A program made the translations under genes and the position numbers. The notes below the pieces were generated by a model. That model did no database searches and was not told the origin of the DNA. It was given only the letters and a program-made list of their open reading frames with translations. DNA of 64,000 bases, from NCBI RefSeq assembly GCF_027596085.1, contig NC_072450.1, positions 4,449,236-4,513,235 of the forward strand. Reading direction: 5' to 3'. This stretch comes from Anoplopoma fimbria. Its lineage: Eukaryota; Chordata; Actinopteri; Perciformes; Anoplopomatidae. Each line of letters opens with the position of its first letter. Position 1 is the first letter of the stretch. Below are positions 18,251 through 29,990 of this stretch, piece after piece.

Positions 18251-21037
18251 CTTAAGTTAATTTGATCCTCTCTTCCTCCCCAGATTTATTCCCATGACGT
18301 CGTTGATGACTCCCCGGATGAGATCCAGTTGAGTTCCTCTCAGCTCAGACATTTTGCCAGAGAGGCTCAGATTACTGGGGATTATCAGCAGGCTGTGCAT
18401 TACTACCAAGAGGTACAATAGTACTAAAAGGCTTTTTTTTATATACTTCTGCTCCTCACTCATAGTAAATGAGGAAAAGAACTTGCTGAAAAACTTCACA
18501 GATCACAGATGTCTACTCATCCACTGGTTTCAGACTTCTAAATCAATTGGTTGTCATGGATTCACCTTAACATACCCACTGACTTCTGTTTGTCTGTAAT
18601 CCTTGGAGCATATCAGTGTTTTTGTGTGTTTTTTTCTTGTCCTAAGTGACCACAAGTCATGTGCATTGATTATTGATAATCTCTATGCAGGTAATGACTG
18701 AACTTTGTGTTTATCTTCCTGCAGCTGGTGGTGATGTACCCGACTGAGCCCTCCCACAAGTTTGATTGGGGAAGCCTTTACATGCTGACCGGAGACTACA
18801 TGAAGGCCAAAGAGTGTTTCCATGACGCCGTGTCCGTCCAGCAGGCACACCAGCCCAGGTTAGAAATAGACTTGTTACATTAAAAAACATAATGTGTATA
18901 TATTTATATAGCCATGAGCTCCACACTGAGATTGTTAGTATGTGTACTGCATATATCAATGAGAATAAAATACTGGCTTTGTGTAACAGGACACCAAACT
19001 TCTCCTAATCATTGCTAAGTAACATAGCAACATTTGTTTAAACACTCACCACCTCATCACTTATTGTTCATAACGATAGATATCAAAACTGTGTTACACC
19101 ATAACTTTGCATCACAACCAATACAAAATGAAAAGGTAGGACCAGGAGCAGCCCACCCTAATGGTTATATTTTCACAGGCAGTCAAATAATCTCATGTAC
19201 TGGTCTAATCTACTGGGAAGTTGAGACCTGTGTGTCTGTGTTCTCTTGTTTCTCCAGCCTGATGATGTGCGGCGTCCTGGCAGTGATGTTTGAGCGTCAC
19301 AATGAGGCCCAGACCTTCCTGGAGAGAGCCACCAGCGTAGACCCGCCCAGTGTGGTGGCCTGGACGCTGCTGGGTGAGATGACAGTCTGTTGTCCTACTC
19401 GCTGCTGTTTAACCTGTGAACCTGCTGCTAACACAGAACACAAGCCGGACAGACTGCTACTGCCGACGCTCTTTTGCCAACTATCAGATATAAGTGGAGC
19501 GGAAACATGCAAACGTTACAACAGAGAGAGAAAAGAGGAAGAAAAATCTCCCTTTTTTACAAAGTTTGAGACAAATAATACCTTCATTTACTTGGTCAAT
19601 CTTACTGGTATTGATCAGATGATATACGGGTCTTTTTGAATTGGCCCCTTCCCCACTTTTACAACACTGGCCTGAGAGTTGGCGTTGCAGCTGGTCTGAT
19701 CCCCTCACAAGGTGGTCTCTAGTTTCAGTTATTCTTAATTTAAAGACAGTAATAACCCCAGTTTCACTTCCTAAGGTAGTTTGTAAATCTGTCTTTTAAA
19801 GCTGATAACTTTAGAATCAGTCTGGGTTCAGTGCAGAGTTTGAGTTAGAGTTTTAAAATGCTGTTTCAGAGGATTTTTTGTGAAGAAAAAAAAGGAAAAT
19901 TGAAAGAAACAACCTGGTGCAAACACACAAAATGGTAAAAATTAAAAATCAATCAGCACAAAAATCAACAGGTAGCAACGTTGGTTGAAAACATTTATTT
20001 CAGCCGTCACAATCTCTGACCCTAAGTGACCCTGAGCGGTAAAGACAGATGCATGCTGGGAATTTCACAGTCTCATCTCAGGTTTCTGGCTCTGATGTCC
20101 AGGTTTGCTCCATGAGATCCAAAACGAATCCATCCTGGCTGAGAGCGCCTTTCTGGAGGCCAGAAGGCAGCTGAGGGTGAAAGAAGGGAAGAAGCAAACA
20201 CAGAGGGAGGAGGAGACGAAGGACAGGGAGAAACATGAGGAGGAGGAGAAACACCAGCCAGAGGAGGAGGAGAAAGACACGGCTGCATGTCAGTCTCCCA
20301 CCGATAAGAAAGGTGAGCTGCAGTGGGATTTGAAGCGTGTAATGCTTCTTCGTCTGAATGTAGTCATGTGATTGTTTTCTCTCGTCACATGGAGGGAAAC
20401 CAGGCAGCAGGCGTGAAACCTATTCGTTCTCCAACAGAAACGCAAGAGGGCCCCTCTCGTTCTTAATGATAATGTTATGAAATCTTCAACACTAAATAGA
20501 ATAAATAATAAAAACACTCTGAGATCCGTTGATATTCAGATCCAAAACACTTTTTATTTCTGGCACTTTCTATGAAATCACAAATAGCAGGAAATGGTGC
20601 ATGTTCAGGGTGAAATGGACAACTTTTTCCATACAAAAGTAATTAGTAGTTTTTGTTTTATTTCTATTCTTTTGCACTTGATTTAATCTATCAGGACAAA
20701 AAACATAAAATGTAGATAAAGAATGTTGATATACATATATTTATATACATAAATAGTAAGTAATAAGCTAGTCTTTTTGTAGGAATCACCTAAAAGTAAT
20801 CTCTTCTGTCTGTGATACAGTAATTGGAGCTCACTACCTGACAATGTTACCGTATAATTTTCTCTCAGAACCAGAGTGCGGAGACAAGGACCAGAACCAG
20901 AACCAGAACCGGGACTCAGAGGTGCAAGGAGAGCCTCCAGTACAGAATGTCAGCTCCAAATCAGCTCCAGCTAAAGTCTCCTGCACCATTTACACAGAGA
21001 CAGTTCAGTTCCTGCTGCAGAACTGTGCTCTGCAGGT

Positions 21038-21131
<94 letters not shown>

Positions 21132-24100
21132 GGCTGATGGTTTAGTCAAGCTAAACAGCCAGCTGCACCCACAGTGATCAAATATGAATGAAAGCAACCT
21201 GCAGTGTAATTTTGTGACACCGAGTTTAGTGATTTATTACCACTACTGATGCTCCAACATCTGGAAAATGACAGTTAGCCGTGGAAAAGTCATATATTTT
21301 GGAAATCTGCTTGCAAAAAGTCATTTATTTTTGATTAAGCATTCATATTTAATTTATATCGGCATGCTTAAGTTAACAATTGTCAGCACTAAAGTTTCCA
21401 TAAAAATAAGGGATGCTCAGATATCGGGCCGATACAGACACAAATAATGACACAAATCCAAATTCTATGTTTAAATAATATATACGTCATATACTGTAAT
21501 TTTGATTCCTTTTCAAAACACTTGAATTGTGATTCCTGTAAATTGTGAAAATTTCTCACCAAGTTGCTGGTGTAAGATTTATTATTTTAATGATAAATAA
21601 GAATTCAATAGATTTTTATTGATGTATTTATTTGTTACATTTTGTTTTACAAATTATGAATGTTTTAAGTGAAGCTTTATGTTGCCACACAAAAGTAAAA
21701 ATCCCAGTTACTTCCACACAGTGAGGCATACAGCTGAATAATTCCACACTGGTATCAGGTCAGTCCTCGGTATGGACAGCTATCAGTAGTCGCTGTCCTC
21801 CTGTCCTCAGATGGGGGAGCGAGCTCTGTCCCTGGAGCTGCTGTCAGACGGCGGTCGCAGTGTCACCTACCTGCTTCTTCTGGCCCAGTTGCAGCTGCTC
21901 AGAGGTGACTACTGCGGTGCCGCCACCATCCTCAAGGAGGCGCTGTTTCACAGAGACAAGGTACCCTCACTAGTGACTAATGACTGCAATACTGAGTAAT
22001 GAATCAGTGGAAAAGGTGAAAGGACAGTATGGTTCACTGCTCCTGCTTCACACCAAAGATTCACATTTAGTTTTGGATTTATGAACTTCTTCACCTCATG
22101 TTTGTTTGTATTTAGCAAAAATATGATTAACTGACACTATAATGTGACTTTGAATACATTATCTATCTATTGTCTCTCTCTATTTGCGACGTCAGAAATG
22201 TATTCTTTATTTGTAGTAGTATGTTCATGGTTTAAAGACTCTTATTTATCGATATTTTTAGTTTGGTTAAGTTTGTTAGTATTAATGTACTGTGACATCA
22301 CACGCAAAGTCAGCTCCAGTAACCACCTGATTAAACCTAAACCTGACCTGAGAACTGTTCTCCACCCTGTGAGCAGGACGCTGATGCGTGGGCGCTGAAC
22401 GGTCACTGTCACTTCCTGCGGAGGGCGTTCACTGATGCCCAGGAGAGCTACGAGAGGAGCCTGAACTTCCTGAAGCCGCCGTCGGACTCCCACCTTGTCC
22501 TCCTCCGCCTGGGATCCATCTACCTCCAGCAGGAGAAGGTCAGATATCAGGACGAGCTTCAGTTCCCTCTGAACAGTCAGAACAGTTCTGATGTATCTGC
22601 CACATGTTGGAAGAACTAGGAACTCTGAAATATTATTATGAAGTATTCTAGTCATATTAAGGTTTTCTATAATAGCAAAATTGGCCAAAAATGTCTGGAA
22701 CAATGGATTTTCCAGCACAAGTTAGAATTTGCAGCACAATTATGACAACGTTTTAAATATGTACAAACAATGTGAGTGGCTCATGAGGCAGAAATCACAG
22801 AATTCTCATTCAAGTTCTTGCATGTCACTGCAGAACATCTTGTATGAAGCAACTAACTACAGTGTAATTAAATCTCTTTTTGTGTGTTTTCTTTTTTTTT
22901 TTTGCTTTCAGTTAGAACAAGCCAAAGGTGTCTACCTGCAGGCTTGTGAGGCGTCTCCGTCCTGCCTGACCTGGCTGGGCCTGGGCACCGCCTGTTACCG
23001 AGTAAAACTCCACCTTCATATTTTTAAGATTTACTCATTTTAGTTTTGGTTTTGAAAGGATCTAAAGCAGTCTTATTTACACGTTGAATCTTGTGGCCTT
23101 ACGGTGTTTAAGGTAGTTAACGTTGGGGTTATTTCTTCATCATTACATTACATTATATTACATTACAGTCTCACATTACAGGAAGTGTATTCAACATAGG
23201 TATTCAAGAGAACTACTAGTCACCAGAAGTCATAAGTGCATCTCCTTTCTTAAACAAGCATCTAAAAGCATAAACCAGAGCAAAAGTACAGTGCAGAAAC
23301 AAACAAATATGAATACAATAAGTGCTAAGAGGAAGGCTCAGGGTAGTACTTCTTGAAGAGGTGAGTTTTCAGCCTGCGCCGAATGATGGGCATCAACATT
23401 GCTGGGCTCAGTGATTTCACACAAAATTCCTCTCCTCACAGTGGCTTTGTTAGGTTTAAGTACTGTCCTCATTCTACTGTGAACAAAGCTCAGCTTACTC
23501 CAGTGTGCTGTGTAGTTCGCCTTCAGCTGTGGAGTTGTTTTTCTTTTGCTTTGTTGAGGAGGTGAAGTCTCGGTTGTGTTTGTGTGTGTTTGTAGCTGGA
23601 GGAGCTGTGTGTCGCTGAGGAGGCTCTGACTGAAGCCAACCACCTGAACAGCCAGAACGCAGAGGTGTGGGCTTACCTGTCTCTGCTCTGCCTCAGGGTG
23701 AGTGATGACGATGACCTGGAAAAAAAACCACACAAGCTGTGTCCCAGTTCAGGCTCTGCCTCCCTTGAAGTCTGTGTTTCCAATGGGCCGACACTTTCCC
23801 TTTATAGAGAATCTCTAAAAAGAAAAGTCACCAAGAAATGTAGCCTTTCTTTACCCAAACACACGGGGCACAGCTGCTGAATCCTTATGTTCTTAGTATC
23901 CCAGCATCCTTTGCTCACATGACATAGTCATATTTTTCACGGAGACTCTACTTGCATTCACTAATAAAGATTATCTTATCTTATCTTATCTTCATTCAAA
24001 GAGAAAAAGCAAGTTCAGCTTAACCAAAGAGAATAGAAGCAAAGAGACGATTAGAAGAAGCTTTTAGACAACCGCCACTAGATGGCGCTGCCGTACAAAC

Positions 24101-25039
24101 TCCAGTACGAACACTTTAATAGCCCTTATTTAGTTATCTATGTTCATAAAGCTCACTAATGGCCAAATCCAGAGTTATTTACCTCGGCATACAGAGTGAG
24201 CATCGGACCCACGGACTCTTATATGATATATCTGGTTCTGCTGGCTGCTCGCTAGCTGTATGCTTGTGTAATAGTGTTTATATTGGCTGTAACTCATCAC
24301 TTGCGTCTTATCATACATCCATGAGCTGTATGCTATAAAGACTGGGGTTCTGTCTTGGATGTATTAATGTCTCTACTCCCAATTGTGCATCTATTTTGGA
24401 TGTCCTTGACATAAAAAAAAGTTTGAGATTACTCTCGATATCCCAAGAGTGCTGGATTTTTTAAGCTTCCATTTATATCCGTTGCTCACTGCTCCTCTGG
24501 GAAGGAGGGCAAAAAGTTAAATAGAAAAAGAATAAAGTAAATAATCGTTAGTCATAATTGTATGCATATTTAAAATATTTGTCATTGTTCGACATAGGCT
24601 ATTTCGGTAGAGGCATTAAATCTATGACAATAGAATAGAGAGATTTTAGTTTTACTTTTGTGAGGAACACAGATATACTTTGTCTTAGTCTGCAACTGGA
24701 TTTCCCCAGGCAAGTCGCAGGAACCTGAACTAACCATGCAATTAACCTTTTGCTTTCAGTCGGGCAGACAAGAGGAAGCAGAGCAGTTTCATAAATATGC
24801 AACAAAGGTGAGTTAGTCTGGTGTGTTTATCGTTTAAAGTAGAGCTGGGATCAGTTTTTGGATCAATTATTTCATTTGTTTCCTATCTATAAAGTCAAAT
24901 TCCCATCTAATGAAACCTTTTCTCATTTCTTGTCATGCAGTTCAACCTGCAGAAGGAGTCGCTCCTCAAAGAGTTCAGAGAGCTGAAGGGTCAGCTCCGC
25001 TTCTCTCGGCTGGAGTCCTTCTTTGGAACAAGCTCATAA
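9818..25039 (+). CDS. cfap70: Cilia and flagella associated protein 70 (TTC18), complete, 26 coding exons, 1075 aa
   Basis: CFAP70 is a TPR protein of motile cilia, associated with the axoneme near the outer dynein arms. Coding exons: 9818-9892, 9976-10162, 12082-12177, 12350-12435, 13902-14090, 14282-14464, 15353-15447, 15869-15947, 16090-16227, 16487-16621, 17012-17101, 17262-17353, 17500-17560, 17675-17857, 18036-18167, 18284-18412, 18725-18858, 19258-19373, 20103-20312, 20869-21035, 21811-21960, 22377-22538, 22912-23001, 23596-23697, 24760-24807, 24941-25039. All introns are GT-AG and the frame closes over 3228 nt. Family landmarks are [12 protein letters not shown] (residue about 106), [12 protein letters not shown] (exon 9), IPPRPPLP (exon 13), VVAWTLLG (exon 18) and [14 protein letters not shown] (exon 23). 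The N-terminal half is C2-like; TPR-type helices fill exons 16-18 and 21-25, separated by a Glu/Lys/Gln-rich linker (exons 19-20). The human protein is slightly longer (about 1120 aa). The start matches the family N-terminus. Confidence 0.95.
10185..10530 (+). repeat. Tandem cluster of a teleost interspersed repeat (TTTAGCAGACGCTTTTATCC family) in cfap70 intron 2
   Basis: Four to five partial units, each with CATTACATTACATTACA, TTTAGCAGACGC, TTTTATCCAAAGCGACTTACA and sometimes CAGTAGTATATACATATT. This text marks a very common non-autonomous teleost repeat. Here its 5' part is tandemly multiplied with a period near 85-90 bp. A more complete, diverged copy lies at 23145-23500. Confidence 0.85.
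11159..11395. repeat. Tandem duplication, two units of about 125 bp, cfap70 intron 2
   Basis: Both units contain GAGGTGAATATTGTACTC, TTTATTTGATAA, GATGATTAATACAAAATAT and TTGTATTATAATGA-like ends; the copies begin near 11161 and 11289 and differ by a few substitutions and indels. Confidence 0.85.
11437..11663 (-). mobile_element. Tc1-type MITE, copy B
   Basis: Complete element of about 227 bp, opposite in orientation to copy A. Starts CAGTACCAGTCAAAAG, ends CTTTTGACTGGTACTG, with inverted repeats of about 39 bp, and is flanked by TA on both sides, as expected for Tc1-type insertion at TA. Confidence 0.9.
12436..13901 (+). other. cfap70 intron 4
   Basis: No exon or repeat recognised. A short frame at 13169-13390 has no splice or family support. 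Confidence 0.7.
14724..15291. mobile_element. Foldback element with long terminal inverted repeats, cfap70 intron 6
   Basis: The left arm (about 14724-14830) reappears as the reverse complement of the right arm (about 15185-15291), roughly 80% identical by eye. Both arms contain TAAAGGGA, TGCACCT, ATATGTGG-like text, CAGTGTTGATGGTAA, TGTGGTC and TATATTGACC. The centre has no ORF of a transposase. Class not assigned; a target duplication is not clear. Confidence 0.75.
15470..15501. repeat. (CCT)n trinucleotide tract, cfap70 intron 7
   Basis: About ten CCT units, 22 bp downstream of the exon 7 donor. Confidence 0.9.
15989..16041. repeat. (CT)n tract upstream of cfap70 exon 9
   Basis: About 26 CT units, ending 48 bp before the exon 9 acceptor (16089/16090). 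It may add to the polypyrimidine signal of that acceptor. Confidence 0.93.
17946..18035. repeat. (TG)n tract forming the 3' splice site region of cfap70 exon 15
   Basis: About 44 TG units run directly into the acceptor TAG at 18033-18035, so exon 15 has no ordinary polypyrimidine tract. Confidence 0.95.
18209..18248. repeat. (TA)n microsatellite, cfap70 intron 15
   Basis: About 20 TA units, 35 bp before the exon 16 acceptor. Confidence 0.92.
19374..20868 (+). other. cfap70 introns 18 and 19 (flanking exon 19)
   Basis: Apart from the coding exon at 20103-20312, nothing is recognised. The reading frame continuing past the exon 18 donor is intron read-through. Confidence 0.7.
21038..21129. repeat. 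(CA)n tract at the donor of cfap70 exon 20
   Basis: About 46 CA units begin three bases after the exon 20 donor (CTGCAG then GTGACACA). Confidence 0.95.
21130..21810 (+). other. cfap70 intron 20, right part
   Basis: AT-rich. A stretch near 21405-21450 (GGGATGCTCAGATATCGG) looks like a decayed teleost repeat; otherwise nothing is seen. Confidence 0.5.
23145..23500 (+). repeat. Diverged copy of the CATTACATTACA interspersed repeat, cfap70 intron 23
   Basis: Begins with CATTACATTACATTATATT and contains AAGTGTATTCAACATAGG and GAGGTGAGTTTTCAGCCTG, the internal text of the family whose 5' part is multiplied at 10185-10530. The TTTAGCAGACGC segment is lost. Confidence 0.65.
23965..24000 (-). repeat. 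Short reverse-oriented fragment of the GATAA repeat family
   Basis: AATAAAGATTATCTTATC followed by two more TTATC units is the reverse complement of the head of the elements at 40646 and 44333. Confidence 0.6.
24075..24087 (+). promoter_or_regulatory. CTCF-type core motif in cfap70 intron 24
   Basis: CCACTAGATGGCG fits the CTCF core consensus (CCASYAGRKGGCR) at every position. A motif match alone does not prove binding. Confidence 0.4.
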
Positions 25040-25096
25040 ATCATCACGTACACCAAGTACATTTCATACAAATACACACACGTTTCAAAATACATT

Positions 25097-25102
25097 TTTA
25101 TT
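25097..25102 (-). terminator. Polyadenylation signal for tmem138 (candidate)
   Basis: TTTATT on the plus strand, that is AATAAA on the minus strand, about 565 bp past the tmem138 stop. It lies beyond the cfap70 stop, so the two 3' UTRs could overlap. Confidence 0.45.
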
Positions 25103-25186
25103 GTAATTTAAGCATTTAACACTTCATGTGAAAATGAAAACACAGCTGTTTTGCAAACAGTGGAGATCAGCAACTGTCCAAACTGT

Positions 25187-25192
25187 AATAAA
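25187..25192 (+). terminator. Polyadenylation signal for cfap70 (candidate)
   Basis: AATAAA on the plus strand, 148 bp after the cfap70 stop codon at 25037-25039. Confidence 0.55.
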
Positions 25193-25664
25193 GTCCAAAC
25201 CCTGTTCAAAAGCCACATTACGAAACAAACTAAAAGCAACACAAACATTCTCAAACTTATAGAAAACAACTGCAATATAGTATTTTAAAAAATGTACAGC
25301 ATTAACAAAAGAAAAAAAAAAGGGCATTTGGTGACAGGAATCACAGAATATTCGTCTCACTTTTAATGTAATTTGTACCTGATGAGATGCTGTTTCTAAA
25401 AACGTCTCACCAGATTTTGGCACAATCCTCCCTTCATTAGAAGGAAATGTTATGTGGAATATGTTTCTGGATTCAAATCCTGTCAAAACAATTTTCAATG
25501 CATGTTTTCGAAGAAATGCATTTTAGGCCTGAATCAAACACGTTTAAATGCTCTGTATTGAAGTGGCCGACTTTTCCTTTGTATGGATTTTCAAATGCAC
25601 ACTTCATTGTAAAATCTTTGCTCTCCGTATCGGACGGTTTTGTTGTCTTATTTCTGCAGTGAGG

Positions 25665-28600
25665 TCACTGTCTGACCCGAGCGAACAGTTCCCTCAGCCA
25701 CGGTGAATCCTCATAGAGGCGAGGGTCACCCAGATACTCCGAGGTCCTCTTGTACAGGTAGTAGTACAACACAGAAGCTGTGGACAGAAACATATGAGAG
25801 GAGGAGGTTTTATAAAACAAAAACACACAAAAAATATGGAGAAGATACACTTGTTTCTACGCTTTCAGTCTATTCCAAGGTGCTCTGAGTGCGACTGTTA
25901 GTTTATTACAGGGGCTGACATATCTGTCTTTGGATATATTTTCTGCTCTGGCAATGCTTTAAATAAGCAGTCAGCAGCACAACACATCCAAAACAATTAA
26001 TGAAAAGCCGAATAAAGTATTTAATTACAGCTTAATCTCTAAAAAGCCAAATATTTGTTCTGTTGAAAAGTCGAGAATCTTTATTTAAATAGTTCAATCT
26101 TAGTTGAATCTAATTACGTATAAATCACGCATTACTTATTTCTGCAAACTCTTGACCTGTTCTTTTTTTTAAAGAATTCATGCAACCGCTGCATCAACTT
26201 TCATTATTGTCATGAAATTGAACTTGCTTCCGCTAGATAATCCATCACACTGAATCACTTCAGTTCTGGTCTGAAATCAATCTCCATTTACAGAAAAATG
26301 AAAACTTAATTAGAAGGAAGACTGCATAAATGTCATTTATGTAAATAAATACACGAGTGTCCCTTTTTAGTTTGCATAATTCATCAGTCATTTCCAAGTG
26401 AGTTATGACTTCTTGAGAGATATTATGTGATTGTACAGAGAAATATTTGAAATCCCCTCCAGCCTTTACAGCTACAGCCCAGCGAAGTTTAAGTTCATAA
26501 TGAAAGAGATTTTGTGACGCAACGCTGAGTCAGACGCTGAGTAACCGTCTGGGTGGGTCTTAAGTAGCAGACGACACAGAGAGAGAAATAAAACAGGCCT
26601 ACAGTCCGTTCTCAAACTTAATAAGGGATCAGAGAAGAACAACAGCGAGACAATAAATCCTGTGATCCACTTATGAGCTTATACGCGGATGAAAATCCAT
26701 GATGTGAGCGTGTTGGTGGAGAGGAGAGAAGAGCTCCGAGTGTCTGTCTGTGACCCTCTTCAGCAGAAAAACTCAGTGATAATCACACTGAAACATTCAG
26801 CGGTTCAGAGGTTACAGAAACACAAGTCCACGCACAAACAGGGTGATTCATTAGAGGCAGCAACGGATGGGTGAGAGGTAAAGGTGGGGGAAATAATGGT
26901 TTACTTAGTCACTCAAATACGGATGTACTCTCTTGTAAATATTTCTGCTCTGAGAGAAAAATGCTCCATGTATAAAGCTCAAACCTGGAAATAAGTTTAC
27001 ATTTCTTGCACTTCCGGCTCCCTCGTCTCTAAATCTATGTTTTTATTTGATGCGTTTTTGGTTAGATATCTGAAAAAAGGTCTGTGGATGACACAAGCTT
27101 TAAGAGATTTGCATGTTTTGATTTTGCGTGTCTTTAAAAAGGCGGTTGCTAACAAGTAGCTGAAAGAGACTACAAAACGTCAACACGTGTACTAGTCCTC
27201 CTTCAAAGCCTCGCTGTAGTTCATCTGACCGCGGTGTAGTTCTATCACAGCCTAACGTAGCTTTTACTTCTGTCGATTGTTTTCACGCTTCAAATATCAT
27301 TAAGTGGTGTTAATTTGTCAAGATTATCTTGCTGAACAAAATGTAGAAATGTATAAGTATCATAAATGTTTGAGTTTATTTTCTGCAATAATCCAAAATC
27401 CAGTGGAAAAATCCTATTGGCCTTTTGTAGAGTGATGCTAACTTCTTGGGTTGGCCAACAAAAATATGTCTTCCCTGCAGCATTTGAAAACACAAACACT
27501 CTGCTGCACTCTGATTAGTCATTTCTCACTGAGAAATCCAAAATGTAATTTATATTAATAGTACCCTTCTCTTGTTTCATTTTTCCGAATTTAAAGTGAT
27601 ACTCCAGCTCTAATCGACAGCATTATTAGACATGTAAAATAAATTATATTTGGTTAGAATTAAAAGTGATGCGTTAACATTTCATCTTACCGACTCTTTG
27701 GAACACAAACAGCACTTGAAGGCCGTCTGTCCAAATAAATCTGTTGGTATTCAGCCAGCGTAGATTCTGGAAAGATTAAACAGAAAACATTAATGGTAAT
27801 TTTGATGCTGCATATTTCATAAAAAGATTTTCAAAAAGATGGCAAAAAATTATAAATTCAAATTTACTTTAATATTAAACAGATTATTCTACCAAAGCTA
27901 GAAATTGCAAAACAAACTCTTCACTGTGTGCACAGTTGATTATTGAGTGTGGTTACACATCTAATGCACCAGATCAGAACTCAGCTGTGTCCACAGTTGA
28001 CGCCTGATCGGATAGTGATCCGCCATATGTTGTGGTCAAATGCGTTTCTGCAAAATTGTGAATAACACATTTTATTTCCTAAAAATATTTCACAATAAAA
28101 CTCCCCTGCTATTTTGGCTGCCTACCATTCCTCCCTGCACTTGTTTTAATGAAGAATGGCATCTAACAAATGCCAACTAATTCAGTGATAAACACATTTC
28201 ATTATATTGAAATTGTTTTATTATTTAAAAGCTTTTATTTTGCACACTGCTTTGGACATACTATGTATTGTAAACTAAATCTTTTTCTGGCTTCTTAAAT
28301 AGTTTGATAGTTTGTGTTTAGGAGCCCCGGTTTCCCTCCTCTCTTCCCTTTGCTCTCACTTGAGATATAAACTCCCGTGTGGACCAACGTTTGATAGATT
28401 GCTGTCCACACCTCACTGAGATCCAAACCAAATGTGAGCCAAGCCAGCTTGTAGACTCTAAGTCTACGGCTATCATTTAACCTCCTTAAAAAACACCTCC
28501 ATCATTTAAAACTGCTCCTAAACTGTGCAAAGACAAAACTGATGTTGTTTTAAAAATACCAGACTGTGTAAGTTCTTACATTCGTTCTGCTAACTGCACC

Positions 28601-29910
28601 ATAACAGAGAGAGTTCAACATAATACATTTGTAGGCATTTCGGTTGACAAAAAGCTTACTTTTTTACATGTTGTGGGTAAAGCTGAGATTGAAATTGGGT
28701 TTTCTTTTTAGAATTTAAATCTTGTTTCTCATTACAAACGAGAAAAAGACTTGTTTTCCTCTCTGGACGACGGGGTTGTTATTTAGGGGCAGCCAGTTCC
28801 ACTCTCGAACCTTTAGATGCAGTAAATCACTCTGCCTTAAGATTCATCACTGTGGATTCTCCCGGGACACAACCAAACCGTTGCCTACTTTACCAAAAGA
28901 CTGACATGCCTGCCCTTTCAGTGAGCAGCAATTGTACCTATTTATTTATAAATCTATTCTACTAAACCTTCCCCGTCCATCTCTCAGCTCTGCATTCTCG
29001 AAATGTTTGAATCCCGCTTGCACACTTGGCTCATTCTCCAGTTAAGAAGATCTCCTTTTTGTTTCTGCGCCCCGAATACTTGGAATATGCTTCAACAAAA
29101 ATCTAAGTTGACCTCGTTAATACAGTTTTTTAATCCATTTTGTTGATGTTGTTTTAATTGATATAGCCATGTATTCTTATTTCATTACTTTATGATTTTA
29201 CCTGTCTTTCCCCCATTGAAATTGAGGATTCTCCGAGGTTTTAAATTAAATGAATTAAATTAATAATGGGAGGAAGAACCGATCTCGGAGCGTACAGACT
29301 TGAAAGTTAATGCGTCTCGGAAATTAAATGACAAAAGTCCCCTTTGATAAAGACAAGTGTAACCACGGCCCTTAGGTCTTAAAGTATCTCTGCCCCTTTG
29401 TGCACAAACAGCTCGTACCATAAGCCAGGAGTGGAGTATGATACTGAAGGTCAAATAGAGAGCAGAGAGCATTAGCGCGGCTCTAAACCGCTCCAGCAAT
29501 ATGGCGACCAGTCCGATCTGGAACACGTAGGTGTTGAACAGCATCAACAGAATGATGATCAGGTTGAACAGGATGGAAATGTCCTGGATTCTGTTGAGGG
29601 GAAAAGAAAAAGACAAGAGAGGAGGAGGAGGATGTGTGACCAGAAGGAAGATTACTGTCTTTGTACAGAGCTGTTTCAAATCATTCCTGCATCCCAAATG
29701 ACTAAAGTGAACTATTTTTAGCTTTTTCCCGCCCCGGAGCCAGAGATTATGTTCTGCTTCTGAAACAGCGAGGAACTCTTACATGAAAAGCACCAGCTGG
29801 ACAGCCGGTTCGTCCCTCAGAAGCTCGCTGAAGGAGTTGACGAAGAGGTCGAAGGAGAGCAGGCTGAGCTGAATCAGCAGCACCAGAGAGTAGTTGCTCG
29901 TTTGGAGCGT
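25665..29910 (-). CDS. tmem138: Transmembrane protein 138, complete, four coding exons, 162 aa, non-ATG start in this sequence
   Basis: TMEM138 is a small four-pass membrane protein required for cilium assembly; human mutations cause Joubert syndrome. Coding exons in transcript order: 29910-29783, 29590-29419, 27766-27691, 25777-25665. The joined product is 162 residues, the same as human TMEM138 as I recall. Clear family text includes [22 protein letters not shown] [26 protein letters not shown] and [15 protein letters not shown]. Membrane segments lie near residues 9-27, 37-65, 70-95 and 115-140. The first codon, where the family has ATG, reads ACG (29910-29908). Upstream in frame lie GTG (29988) and then a TAG stop; no in-frame ATG is found. 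A non-canonical start, an upstream exon or a base error are all possible. The gene converges on cfap70. Confidence 0.94.
25778..27690 (-). other. tmem138 intron 3
   Basis: No exon or repeat recognised. A short stretch near 26510-26600 is less AT-rich but shows no coding or RNA signature. Confidence 0.7.
27767..29418 (-). other. tmem138 intron 2
   Basis: Nothing recognised on either strand beyond AT-rich intron sequence. Confidence 0.7.
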
Positions 29911-29990
29911 CTCCGGCCCGAAGGCTGGGCGCCCGAGCGGACTGTGGCGGTTCCCCGCCGGATCCAAGGCTGCACTGCACTCGCACACGC

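Noticed and set aside
22242..22718. Minus-strand ORF of 158 codons
   Set aside because: Antisense shadow of cfap70 exon 22 and flanking introns.
29747..29986. Second minus-strand frame over the first tmem138 exon
   Set aside because: Does not match TMEM138; the family sequence is in the other frame.
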